Below are positions 46,641 to 57,480 of a stretch of DNA of 64,000 nt, one piece after another. How positions within the stretch are numbered: the stretch's first letter is position 1; every line of letters begins with the position of its first letter. The notes beneath the pieces were generated by a model. It made no database searches, was not told the DNA's origin, and worked only from the letters and a program-made list of their open reading frames with translations. This stretch comes from Calliphora vicina (Eukaryota > Arthropoda > Insecta > Diptera > Calliphoridae), in NCBI RefSeq assembly GCF_958450345.1, contig NC_088780.1:31519667-31583666 (forward strand), read 5' to 3'. The translations under genes and the position numbers were made by a program.

Positions 46641-47449
46641 AAGTGTTTGTCGAATTATATTAAAAACAATTAAATTGACTTTTGATAACATTATAGATAT
46701 GTATATGTATGTAAGCATGAGTTCTGATAGTTATCTATATCATAACGCTTGAATAAATAGTAATAAATGAAGTACCTATATACCTGATACATTTCTGTTT
46801 TGATTTTGATTTGATCTGACGTATAAACGTCGTTACTTATTAACAGCTGTTAAAAAGTAGTTACCATATTGGCACGAAATGTTTGTTATCATATTTTAAG
46901 ATATAATTGTTCGATTCTCAAAGTCTCCTATCATGTCATATTGTCATAATGTTCTAATATTTCACGACTCGGCTTAACAAAAAAATTAAATAAATTTCAA
47001 GCTTATAGAGTTTTATTTATAAAGTTTTAAAGTCCTTGTAAAGTAGCTCGCTACTTATACATATGTCCAAATTACATTAAAATTATTTGAAAAATCAATA
47101 AATTAAATTTTCACAACTTTTAACACTTTACTATAGGTTTTTCTATTTTTTTTCTTCATGAATAGTACTATTTCCCGCCTACAATTTTCTTTTAGAATTT
47201 TAATAGTTTAAATACAAACTGTAAGTACGACAGCACAACACAATATTGTAATAATAATAAAAATTGTATAAAAAAAAAAACTGAAATGCAAATGTATGTA
47301 ATTGTTTGAATAAAAATTCCTAGAAATGTGTACGTCGAACACTTTACGTAGTACAAACGTTAACTTAATAATTTACATACATTTCATATATGAATATTAA
47401 AAAGGTTAAAAATAAAATTCTCTCACACATGCTGAACAATATTTTTTAA
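46641..47449. other. AT-rich non-coding DNA
   Basis: No gene. Around 46930-46980 a short stretch (GTCATATTGTCATAATGTTC, ATATTTCACGACTCGGCTTAAC) recurs near 51330-51360 and partly in the MITE at 1801. Confidence 0.4.
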
Positions 47450-48160
47450 CAAAACCCAGCAGTTAAGCAAGTAGTCAATGTATCCCTTACCCTAGGTCTC
47501 CACGTAGCAATATTTATTGCTGCAATTGTCAAATTTGATTGCTGCAATGAAATTTGCGAGTGTAGACCGCAAATTGCCATATGTAGCAATCCATTGCACA
47601 ATGATTGCTCTACTGATTGTCTGAGCAATTATTGCTAAGCAATAAGCTGTCAGTTCAGTTGTCATTAATGTAAAATTTCTTCTTTCTATGATTCGGTGCG
47701 ATTAATTCATACATATTTAGTAATTGTCACTAATGTCTGATCACTTGGCTGACTCCATAATTATATAAATATTTTGGGTCATTTGACACGTATGTGCTCT
47801 TTGTAGTGCAGAGAAAAGGAAATTGGTTACTTTATACATCCCAGGTCACGTAAGTGTCTCTAAGTAAACTAAAGTGTAGTCTCTTTAAATGTTTATTTTG
47901 TACTGGACTTTCGAAATTTTCTTTTTATCCACCATAAGCAATCCATTGGAGAGTTGTAGGAGGAACGTTCGTTTACAAGCAATGTGGTCAATTAGTACCC
48001 GTACATGTTAAAATAACTAGTTATGTAGCTGATCAAGTAACCAGTTTAGTAGCTAGTAAAGTAACTGACGCTATGTAACCAGTATATGAAACCAATGCAT
48101 TGATTGACAGTCTCATTGTAATCAAAAAGGGTCAATTGACCCGCTGCTTAGGACATGTAC
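47450..48160. repeat. Old element related to 2895-3110, with an insertion
   Basis: GCAAGTAGTCAATGTATCCC (about 47466) and then, after an insertion of about 220 bp, AGTAATTGTCACTAATGTCT and GGGTCATTTGACACGTATGT repeat the order found without interruption at about 2910-3060. The inserted piece (about 47490-47705) begins CCCTAGGTCTCCACGTAGCA and contains repeated ATTGCTGCAAT words. It may be a truncated MITE, but a duplicated target could not be fixed. The 3' part (48000-48150) has repeated GTAACTAG/GTAACCAG words. Confidence 0.55.
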
Positions 48161-49164
48161 GTGTTAAAATAACTAGTCACGTATCTATATAAGTAACTAG
48201 TTCCCACCCACCAATGATGGGTTGAATCATTAGTTCGGTACTGTCTCCTAGAACAGCTGGGATGTATATATGTATATGAAAAAGACGTACAATTATTCTT
48301 GTTGTTTTATGGCTGGTGCTGCCTGCCGCTGCTGCTGAATATAATTTCGCGAAAAAAAACTGAAAACAAACAACTATATACGCTTCCAAGGGACAATGAC
48401 ATTGCTGACTTACAACACCACCAACTAACCAACCATCTATCCATCCATCCATCCACCAACCAACCAACTATCCCGCCAGCCATCCATCCACCATCAACAT
48501 CAATGAAACAAAAATAACAGCAGCAACAACAATAAAAACACATGAATACAACATTGAGGAACAGAAAGAAAAGTGAACAGAATTAAAACTAACAAATAAA
48601 CAACATCCATACATGAACTTACTACATACACACATCCCTGTCTACATATGTACATTTGTACGTAATACATATATTAGTTGTATTTGTAGGTAGCAAATAT
48701 ACCCAACATACGATTACATACAACTATGTGTGACAGACGACGACGACTGAATAAAAATAATGTTTGCTGTGAGAGAGAGCAGAGGAGAAGAGATGGTTGG
48801 CTGGCGTCAAGTCTAAAACCCCCAACCAGCCAAAGAAACTAAAGTGAGTCATCAATATCAGCGTAACTTAAACTTAAACGTAAAGAAACAATGACACTGA
48901 TGGCGCGGCTTTATTTTGAGATTAATAAAACAAGAACAACAATAAAAGAAATAAATTAAATGATAATATTTATTAAAGCCAACAAAAAAAATAAATCTCT
49001 TCAGGAAAGAAGGGTTACCAAATGTTTTGGGGATATTGTATTGATATAAAAAAATTTAGTCTTGAAATAGAGAAAATGTAGGACGTTGGAATATAGCCTT
49101 CACGCCACAATATTAATTTGTGATCCTATACAGTATACATTCAGGATCCTAATAGATAGCCGCT
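48161..49164. other. Non-coding DNA with CCAT/CCAA microsatellite and GAGA-rich patch
   Basis: CCATCCATCCATCCACCAAC-type tetranucleotide repeats at about 48428-48498, and a GAGAGAGAGCAGAGGAGAAG patch at about 48770. The overlapping small frames on both strands are products of the simple repeat. A decayed family A phrase lies at about 49095-49165. Confidence 0.45.
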
Positions 49165-50690
49165 GAAGCACACCGATTGCTCACCAAAGCTTTTGGTGAA
49201 TGGTGATTTCGGCACGGAAGACAAATATCTCCCAGGCCAGCCAAAAAAGTTTGAAGACCAAGAATTGGAGGCTTTACTTCATGAAGATTTTTGTGAAACT
49301 CAACAAGAGTTTGCAAAATCATTGGGAACTACTCTATCGGCCATTTTAAAAACGTTTGCAAGCAGCAGGATTCATCCAAAAATCAGTGAAATTGGGTACT
49401 ATACGAATTGAAGCTGAGAGACCTTGAAAGACAATTTTGTACGTCTGAAATTATGCTTGAAAGCTATAAAAGAAAATCACCCCTATCGCGAATCAATATT
49501 TGACATGAAATATGTTCGCTTTTCCCATTTCTAGTTCATCAATTTTGTTCACGTGAAAAAATTGTGAAATTTTTAGGTGGAATTTTGTAAACAATAAGCA
49601 GCTGTTACGAACATAATTAAATATTGTGAATGAAAAGTTCATGGGAATATCACGATAGCAATTTTCCTTTCGAGGGAAATGAATATTTCATGGTGTTTAC
49701 GCCCAAACAACACTTATCGATTTTACTCATTTCCCTGCAATTCCTATTTTTCCTCAATATATATATTAATGCGGAATGCTATGTGTTGCAGTATACTTCC
49801 AATTGTCATTAATTTCTAAATTAAATGTCAAGATTCGTAAATACTTCTTTTTCTGAGAGATACACATCAAACTTTGAACTGTTCACTTCGCTATTCTACT
49901 CCTAAATAATTGGAAAATTCCTAAACCTTTTGTTTTATTCATTCCTTTTCATTTTATAATGTTTGTTAAATTATTCTGAGTACAAAATCTAAACGATTTT
50001 CTTTCGGCTCAGAGAGTTTCCAATTTATCCAGCCTTTTCCCCTTTCACCCGGCTTTCAGCTAAACACATGGGAACAAAATTTCACATATAATTGCCCATA
50101 GGGTTGAATAATTTTTGCACCGAATCAATACTTGCGATGAAAAATGGATCCATAACCTGATAACCCGAAGCGTAAGAGATGGTATGTGAAGCCTGGCTAA
50201 TCAGATGAATCGGCACCAAAGCCAAATATCCATGGCGCTAAGGTAATGATCTGTATTTGGTGGGACCAAAAGTGTCTTATCAGTTGAAATCTGACCAGAC
50301 CATCACAAGGAAACTGTACTGAATGCAACTGATTCGTTTAAAGCGAGAATTGAACGAAAAACGCCCAGAATATGCGGCTAGAAATGAAACCGTAATATTT
50401 CATCATGACAACGCTCGGCCACATGTTGAAATACCTGTTAAAAAGTATTTACATCGAAGTGGTTGGAAAGTTTTCCTCATCCGCTTTATACACCAGACCG
50501 TGCCCATCCGACTACTATTTGTTTAGATCAGTGCGCCCTCTCCGGGATACGCATCACTTTGGAACATAGTATCTTTTGTCTCCCAATCCATATGTTGCCA
50601 CAAAGATGGGAAAAGGTCAAAGCTAACAATGGCCAATACTTTGAACAAATTTATGTACAAATGTTTAAAAATAAAAGCTGAAAACTTGGA
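49165..50690 (+). pseudogene. Mariner transposase relic, split by a 629-bp insertion
   Basis: Before the insertion (49165-49477) the plus strand reads NGDFGTEDKYLPGQPKKFED, QELEALLHEDFCETQQEFAK (mariner DNA-binding domain) and KLRDLERQFCTSEIMLESYK. After it (50107-50690) come TCDEKWIHNLITRSVRDG (first Asp block), RISERKTP-type linker residues in shifted frame, ISSxQRSATC in shifted frame for the HDNARPH block, and KYLHRSGWKVF. Removing the insertion and one AAT restores the arrangement seen unbroken at 38170-38215. Several additional stops and shifts were already present. Confidence 0.85.
49478..50106. mobile_element. 629-bp non-autonomous element with 3-bp target duplication
   Basis: The left end is CACCCCTATCGCGAATCAAT and the complement of the right end is CAACCCTATGGGCAATTATA, an imperfect inverted repeat that continues through TGAAAT..TGTTC. 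AAT stands on both sides (49475-49477 and 50107-50109). The uninterrupted mariner copy at 38170-38215 reads AAAGAAAATAATTTTT across the same point, which proves a 3-bp duplication. There is no coding frame of note. A CA(C) terminus with a 3-bp duplication recalls CACTA/PIF-type elements, but the assignment is tentative. Confidence 0.8.
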
Positions 50691-50735
50691 AAAATTAAGT
50701 CATAAAGCCAATAAATTATCCAATTAAAGCAAATA

Positions 50736-51265
50736 CAGTACGGGCTCGATTTGTGCAACTACCTATTATTGCAACTGACCGATTAGCGCAACAGCCTATT
50801 TTTTAACATTAGAGTCTTTATAACTGCAACTTTTCTCAAAAAACAGACGCGATAAGTGCAACTTTATTTTTTTTTCATATGTAATATAATTCAGAAGTTA
50901 TTCTATTCTCTTCTCTATTTATTCTGGTTGTTTTTTTAATCAGAAGCGTAATTGAAAACTATTTGCCAAATCATAGGCACCTGAAAAATACTTTCACGAC
51001 GACACTGCTCTCATAAAGAATTTTGGCTGTTTATTCACAGTTATTTTTAATTAAAATATTTTTTTTTTAATCGAGTACATATTATATTTATTTTTACTTT
51101 GTTTTGTTTAATAAATGAATTAATTACTTTTTGTTAATTAAATTGCATGTTTTTGTTAAAAAAAGAATAAAAAATAATAGCGTATATAGTGGTTGCTTAT
51201 TGCAACATTTCGAATATCGCAACAACCTCGATTTCCTTTCGGTTGCGCAAATCGAGCCCGTACTG
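50736..51265. mobile_element. pogo-type MITE, 530 bp
   Basis: Inverted termini CAGTACGGGCTCGATTTGTG (left) and CAGTACGGGCTCGATTTGCG (complement of right) lie inside TA dinucleotides (50734-50735 and 51266-51267). Sub-terminal GCAAC words recur on both sides. A CAGT..CTCGATT terminus and TA duplication are typical of the pogo/Tigger group; compare the relic at 27249. The interior is AT-rich and non-coding. Confidence 0.85.
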
Positions 51266-51369
51266 TATTGAAATAGCGGTAAAATATTTTACATTTTTGT
51301 CCGATTCAAAAGGCATCCTATCATGGCATATTTTTCTAATATTTCACAACTCGGCTTAACCGACTCTTA

Positions 51370-51798
51370 AGCTGGAGGTCCACACCACGCGTTTTACGCT
51401 TTCTCGCATTCTACGCGGCTGTCAAAAAAGTACAATCAATATATTTGTACGCTGCAAGTTACAAGTACAAAAGCGTAGAATGCCATGACGCGTAGAATGC
51501 TTAAAGTAGATCTACTTTCTACTTTTATAAGCGTCACAAGCGGCGCACGAACATGTCAGCTGATTTTGACAATTTATATTCTTTTTTTAATGTGTATTTT
51601 TCAATTTTAATAAATTAAAACAAGTTTAATGGTGAAAAAATAAATAAAAGCTGCAGAAAACGCGAAGTTTTTTTTAATAATAAAACAAAAAATTTACGCT
51701 TAAAAAGCATCGCATGTAACTTGAAGCGTAGAATGCGAAGAAGGTATGAAATGCACGCAACGCTTTGACGCGAAAACGCGTGGTGTGGACCTCCAGCT
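51370..51798. mobile_element. PIF/Harbinger-type MITE, 429 bp
   Basis: Perfect 26-bp inverted termini begin AGCTGGAGGTCCACACCACG and are flanked by TTA on both sides (51367-51369 and 51799-51801), the 3-bp duplication typical of PIF/Harbinger elements. Sub-terminal words (CGCATTCTACGC and its complement) are also inverted. The minus-strand frame here is incidental. Confidence 0.87.
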
Positions 51799-51801
51799 TT
51801 A

Positions 51802-52190
51802 GGCGTTCGTTGAAGGTCTCTGCTGGTCAGTCGAATCTGGGGGTTCTGTAGCGAGGTCATGGTCTAGAAATTTTGCATGGTCTATGCGGAATTAGTAGGC
51901 ACTGAGCCTTTTGCTCCATCCCAACCTCAGTTGTGCCAGAGCTACTCTTGCTTTTCGCGACAAGTTTGTCTCCGAGTTTCCTATGGGCGGTGGGCGACCT
52001 ACAAGTACAACATTCATGCGGTATCCTTTAACCGCGGTATTAATGGCATCTCTATGAATGTCATACAAAGCTGCCGTATACGAATTGCGATCTTATGGAT
52101 CTTGAACATTCCTTTGTATGTTTTCCTCGTATGCACGAAGAATCTTCCAGACATGCCTCGGGGTAGGCTCCAGCTAGGATGACTCCCCAG
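51802..52190 (-). pseudogene. LINE relic, C-terminal end
   Basis: Minus strand reads VGRPPPIGNSETNLSRKARV then ALAQLRLGWSKRLSAY and a stop. This matches the LPRxxRxxLAQLRSGxSxxLNSY segment that follows the polymerase domain in jockey-type LINEs (the region ahead of the zinc-knuckle CPxC). Upstream residues TRKTYKGMFKIHKIAIRIRQ are from a degraded part. The MITE at 51370 is inserted beside it. Confidence 0.75.
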
Positions 52191-54825
52191 GGAAAATGTT
52201 TTGAAAACTAAAATTACGGAATATAGTTTTTTAAATGTTAGAATGTGACTCACTGTATATTCATAAAATTAAGCAATTTTTGAGGAGAAAACCTGTAAAA
52301 TGCTAGTCTGGTAGGCCTAGTTGTAATATATATATATAAAATATAGCATAAAATCGCACAATCTGGCATTTATGGTTGTGATATATGTAAATCTAAGTGA
52401 TATGGCATCTCTTCAAAAAGTTTGCATCTCTTTAAGAACTTGGCACCACTTTAAAGAGTTACCCTATATAAAACTGTATACCTTGATCTGACATTAGTTT
52501 TCTAATTTCTGTTAATGCTAAATTTTAGTGTTAAAATGTATAAATATAAATTAAAAATACTTTAATCTAGGAAAATAGTTACATTTTATTTAAAACTAGG
52601 TTACTATAGAAATAACAAAAGCAAATAATCACCAGGTTGTCAACATTTTGCGCAAAAATTTTTTTGTTACGTTTGTATACATGCATGCAAATATAGTAAT
52701 TCATATTTTTTAGACTAGATACTTTAAATAAAACCCAACAGCAAATAATACAGAAAATAACAAAACCATATAAAAAGAATAAAATTGTTTGTATTTTGAT
52801 TGACTTAAAAGCAGCAATAAATGACGACGATTCATTGAAAATGAAAACTAAGTGACGGACAGACAGACACACACAGGTTGACTTGGAATTGCTATGACTA
52901 TTGACAGCATGACTGACGACACTACATTGCATGATGATTTTTGTTGTTGTTGTTTTTTATTCATTTGTTTGCAACCACTTAGAAGTGCAACTACAACCAC
53001 AACTACTTACAGTAATAAATAAATTATTTATACAAACGTGTATGTAGTTGTTTGAATTGAGTGTTTTTATGTTTGAGTGTGTGTGAATTTGTTTATTTGA
53101 AATGACATTGAACTAGATTTAAGTGTTGTGGCCGCTAAAACTCTATTACAAACATTATAGGAATGCAGGTTTTAGTTTTCTTATTTATTTCTACTTCTGT
53201 GTACTAAATATTATTACTTAGAATCTTAATTAGAATATAATTTTGTAGGTATGTAAAATCGTTCGATTTTGTTTTTAGTTCTTAAATTTTTAAAATTGTT
53301 GTACACTAAATTTCTGGGACAATTATTTAAGAATTGTAGTAGAGTTGTTTAGAGCCTTTTAATAATGCTTATTCGAGTTAAACATATTTATTAAACGCAT
53401 TTTGCTTAATGCAAGTTGTCATCACTGTGTAGCTAATGGTTTTGTTGTCTTTAGTGTTGCCATCACCATCACCTATGCAATCTCTTGTTCTTCATTTGTT
53501 CATTCATTTCTCTATGGATATGAAGTTCGCCATATTGAAAAAGAGAGAGTTATGATGTTGCTGTCTGCAGTGTTGCCACACCTTATATCTCTTGTTCTTT
53601 GTTTAGTCTTTTATTTTATCTGTTATTTTAATGTCGCCATATTGAAAAATACAGATTTATGCAAACTCAATACAAAGATGCAAAATAGCTAAACTATTTT
53701 GATGCATTATCAGTTGCTACTTAATGTAGGGCACTTTTTAAAAGAAAATTAAAAAAATTCCAAAAATAAAACAATAGTTTTCTTTTGTTAATTTTCTCAC
53801 TTCATATTTTTTTTGTGATTAACAAATTTGACATTCAAAAATAAACATAAATTTATTAAAAATTTTTTTTTTGAGATCATTCTTCAAAATTCATTGGTAC
53901 TTCTTTCGGTTTGATGTTGCAACAAGAATTTTTAAACAATGATAACGAATTGTTATCATTAAAAAAGTTTGTATAACAAAATTTTAGAAATAATTTTTTC
54001 AATATTTATTTATTTTACTTTTTTTTGGGGGAACTTTAAACTCACGCCATAAATATTGTGCTGGTTTGTGATAAAAATAAAAGAAAATTTAATAATTTCT
54101 TTAAATAGCATCTATTAATGGATGCCACCAAAATTGTTTATTGAACAGAAAAGATATTGGTAATTAGAGAAGAAAAGAAAAAAAATTGTAAATGAATAAG
54201 TATTTCTTTCCAAATATAAATAATCAAAATCAAACCAAGGGAACTTTATACAAAGTGGATGCAGTAGCAAATTTTTTATATAGGGAGCTTGACATTCTCA
54301 AATAATTTTCTTACTTTTAAGAATGTCAATCTTCGTATGAACCCGAATTAATGAAAGTGACTTCGCGCTACAAGAAATGTTAACAAAATTCTAAAAATGC
54401 ATTAAATTTTTTCTAAAATTCTCTTTTTTCAAAATAAGTTGCAAATGCTTACATTTATTGCAATTGATTTGTTATAACCAACAAATATAACCATAAATAA
54501 TGTTTAACAGATCGCTTACATTAAACCACGGTGAATTAGTAATCAGCTGATTAATTCGCCTTGCTTCGTATATAGTAAATGAATGAATTTGCCCTTACCT
54601 GCAACTGGTATAAATTCGCCTTAATGTAAACAATATTGTTTCCTCTCACAACAGTTAAAGAGAGTTATATTGAGGAATACACCGTTAGGAATAGAGTTGC
54701 CGGATCATTTCCTATTAAACGAATGCATTTTTTTAATGAAAAAAACTAGAAGCTCTTTTTATAATAATTTACGTTATATATGTAACTTATATTTATTTAT
54801 TTTATTTTTTTCTTCTATTTTTTAG
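52191..54825. other. Non-coding DNA upstream of the first visible gish exon
   Basis: AT-rich, with CA/GA simple repeats (52850-52880) and a partial internal duplication at 53450-53660 (AGTGTTGCCA...ATCTCTTGTTCTT twice, and GCCATATTGAAAAA twice). Just upstream of 54826 a T-rich tract (TTTTCTTCTATTTTTTAG) is a good splice acceptor. I find no exon carrying the gish start codon here. Confidence 0.5.
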
Positions 54826-55055
54826 TGGTGGTGGAACACAGCCTGCTGGTACATCAGGAGGCGGTGGTGGAGGCGGCGGGGGAGGAGGCGGTGGCGGAGC
54901 TAGCGCATCAGCTACCGCTCGAAACGCAGTCAGTTCCGGCAACATGTATTCCGCCCGCCAATCTGTAAGCACCTCCACGGGGGTTCTTATGGTCGGACCA
55001 AATTTTCGTGTCGGTAAAAAAATTGGCTGTGGTAATTTTGGAGAATTGCGTTTAG
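54826..55055 (+). CDS. gish: Casein kinase I gamma (gilgamesh) exon: N-terminal extension and glycine loop
   Basis: This 230-base internal exon (1 base + 76 codons + 1 base) follows a pyrimidine-rich acceptor (TTTTTTAG) and ends at AG|GTAAGT. It encodes GGGTQPAG, a run of 14 glycines, an Ala/Ser stretch, SSGNMYSARQSVSTSTGVLM and then VGPNFRVGKKIGCGNFGELR. The last part contains the GxGxFG nucleotide-binding loop of protein kinases in the form specific to CK1 gamma. The gene product is a membrane-anchored Ser/Thr kinase acting in Wnt/LRP6 signalling and, in Drosophila, in glial migration and neuronal function (family knowledge). The initiator Met is not in this exon; the leading base must complete a codon from an upstream exon I could not find. 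The glycine codons are mixed, so the run is not simple DNA slippage. The exon is a GC-rich island in AT-rich DNA. Confidence 0.95.
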
Positions 55056-55474
55056 GTAAGTTTTTATTTCTACTTTTTTTTTAACTATAATATTACATTT
55101 CCTTAAAGAAATCATGAAAATTTAAGAAAAATCATACAACAAAACATTTAAAGTTAGAATTTCGTATGTTCATTTAACGTAAATAATACAAATATGTTAA
55201 AAAAAATTGTTTTGTAATTCGAAGAAATTGAGATAAATGCAGTCAATTTATACAGCACTGTTAAATTACTTAGAGACTTGTTGCATGTGAAACATAATGA
55301 TGCATTGGTGGCTAAAAAATGTATAAAATCACTGCCCATCAGAATCCTAGACAAATGTTCCTACACAGTGAGTGAGTGACACTTCAATGGAAACTGTTTT
55401 TGCAAACTATATTCTGTAATTTTAGTTTTTACAAAACAATACAATTTACAAAATACGTTTGGTATCGATTCGGC

Positions 55475-55680
55475 CTCCAATTCTTGGTCTTCAAAGTTTT
55501 TATGGCTGGCCTGGGCTACCATTATCTTCCATGTCAAAATCACCGCTTCTGAACCACACAAACCATCTCTTGCACCTTAAACCGATGGTAAACATTCACC
55601 ATAAACTTTGGTGAGCAATCGGTGTGCTTCAGCGGCACTTTTTTTCAAATTAAAGAATTAAAGCAAAACTTTTCTTTTTG
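55475..55680 (-). pseudogene. Mariner N-terminal fragment in gish intron
   Basis: On the minus strand it carries the LKKSAAEAHR-type start and the SGDFDMEDNG-type segment. The frame is broken. It is the same part of the element as the fragment at 60300-60560, in the same orientation, but lacks the outer end. Confidence 0.75.
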
Positions 55681-56456
55681 TATTGTCAACAAAGTTATAC
55701 AAGTTTGGTTATTTAACCTGTTTTACAATCATAATTTAGAAATCTAAACATGATTTTCCTTTAATTTTCAAGTATAAAGTCGATTGTAACTATAAGTAAA
55801 CATTTTCACTTAATAAAACTTGCATCCCTGCATTACTAATGTATATGGAAGCTGCTAACTATGACTGTGACAGCAAAAACTCTGTAAACAGGTTGCCATA
55901 TGTATAAGAAGATACCCTACATTGTGTAAATAAAAATACCCAACAACAAATTATTATTAAAGCTTTTGTAGCCTACATATTACGTTATAATGAAATGAAA
56001 CTGTGAAGCATGTGAATATATTTTGTCTGACTTTTTCTATGACATAAATTTTAATAGTCTCTCATAAAAAAACAGCACAAACGCATCATCTTTGACATCA
56101 TTTTGAAATATAAAAATACTTTGTTTTCCCACTATATTATTATGTATATTTTTAGCTTATTTATGTGTAGTATAAGTGTTTTCTCCCTCCACCAACCAAC
56201 CAACCAACCAAACATAACTGTGGCAAATGTTTGCCAAAATTTAAGTGGGTGTTTTGTTGTTCTCATTGATTAATAAATTATTAAATGTTCTTGCGACAGC
56301 ATACATTTTTCCATGTTATCAACAGAGCATATTGTGTCATAAGTGAAGGTGTACACCATTTCTATATGTTATATGTATTATCTTTAGGAAAAAAGGAAAT
56401 CTCACCAGATATTTAAATTAAAATATTGTATATATATCTAACAAATTATTCAACAG

Positions 56457-56525
56457 GTCGTCGTATGTGCTTTTTTTCTCCTCCTACTACTACTACTTCG
56501 TCTAATAAAAATACTACCCCAGCAG
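56457..56525 (+). CDS. gish: Candidate 69-base cassette exon of gish, in kinase N-lobe
   Basis: The stretch is preceded by TCTAAC and an acceptor AG (56455-56456) and followed by a donor GTATGA (56526). It is 69 bases long, a multiple of three, and begins and ends in phase 1, exactly the phase of the surrounding intron, so inclusion keeps the gish frame. It would change RLG|KNL to RLG, then RRMCFFSPPTTTTSSNKNTT, then PAG, then KNL. That adds 23 residues between beta strand 2 (after the glycine loop) and beta strand 3 (VAIK). The whole frame is open and the bases are more GC-rich than the intron. The splice sites are moderate and the polypyrimidine tract is weak, as for regulated exons. Whether known fly gish isoforms contain it I cannot confirm without a search; a chance open stretch remains possible. 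Confidence 0.6.
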
Positions 56526-56668
56526 GTATGAAGACTATATATTAGAGAGAAAAGCATGTTCCATGTAAAAATAAAGTCTGCTGTAAATGTTTTGTTTGAT
56601 TGAATTTTTTTTTACAAAATAAAATTAAAATTATTAATAATTATGTTTATTTTTCTGTGTGTTTTTAG

Positions 56669-56779
56669 GCAAAAATCTGTACAACAATGAACATGTAGCA
56701 ATAAAAATGGAGCCTATGAAGTCAAAGGCTCCCCAACTACACTTAGAGTATAGGTTTTATAAACTATTAGGATCACATG
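56669..56779 (+). CDS. gish: Casein kinase I gamma (gilgamesh) exon: VAIK lysine
   Basis: 111 bases, acceptor TTTTTAG, donor G|GTAAGT, phase 1 at both ends. It encodes KNLYNNEHVAIKMEPMKSKA and then PQLHLEYRFYKLLGSH. VAIK holds the ATP-positioning lysine, and the EYRFYKLLG stretch is helix C plus beta 4 of CK1 gamma, where the conserved Glu is expected. It joins in frame to 55055 on one side and to 61997 on the other. Confidence 0.96.
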
Positions 56780-57480
56780 GTAAGTTTTTTTCAATTCCAA
56801 TTTCTTTTGTCCTTATCATTTCGTGTTTAAATACGTATTTATGTTTTATTATACATACATATATCAATCAAATTATTCATTTGTTATTTTAATTATTTAC
56901 TTATAAATTTTGTTAATAATAATATTTTATTATAAAATTAATAGTTTATTTTTTTGTTTGTTTTTGATAATTCAACGTTTTTATTAATACCAGTAATTAC
57001 AATTACAATACAAAGCTTTTAAAATATACAGAAATGTTTTGATTATATAGCAAGGGTTTATATTTAAAAAAGGTGTTTCTGTATTGCAGATAACCCTTAT
57101 TGAATATAAGCCTTTGATATATTAATTTCCAATACCTAATCCTTTAACAAAAAGATATTAATTAAAAAAAATTATGTAATTAATTTTACCACAGACAGTA
57201 AGAGCAATATAAAGGTTTACATCCAAAAAAGTTTATTAATATTCTTAAGATTACAAAGGGTGTTTGATAATAACTTAATAAATCTGCTTCTTCAAATTCC
57301 TACTTTAACACTGTTTTTATTCCTTCACTTTTAATTCTACTAGATGGTAAGCAAAATTATGGCCATTGTTATCTTTATTTAAAAAATTATTTATTTATTT
57401 CGTTCAATTCCCTAAAACTATAACATTAACTTTTTTTTTCATAACATTTACTGCAGAAAAAATCAACTGTTTGTTTAGTT

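Larger units (their letters stand above)
55056..56668 (+). other. gish intron (phase 1) containing a mariner fragment and a possible cassette exon
   Basis: Donor GTAAGT at 55056, acceptor TTTTTAG at 56662-56668. It splits the Gly codon of RLG|KNL after its first base. Holds a minus-strand mariner fragment (55475-55680), a CCAA microsatellite at about 56190-56210 and the candidate exon at 56457-56525. Confidence 0.85.

Noticed and set aside
48177..48543. Overlapping frames of 72-96 codons rich in Trp/Gly or His/Pro
   Set aside because: They are translations of the CCAT/CCAA tetranucleotide repeat.
53402..53692. 96-codon frame with hydrophobic segments resembling a membrane protein
   Set aside because: The hydrophobicity follows from T-rich codons, and the segment contains an internal duplication typical of non-coding DNA; no family match recognised.
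57344..57346. Possible 3-base micro-exon ATG in the gish intron, preceded by a pyrimidine-rich tract and CTACTAG and followed by GTAAGC
   Set aside because: It would keep the frame (adding one Asp), and the splice-like signals are striking, but a 3-base exon cannot be told from chance without transcript data, and the flanking exons join well without it.
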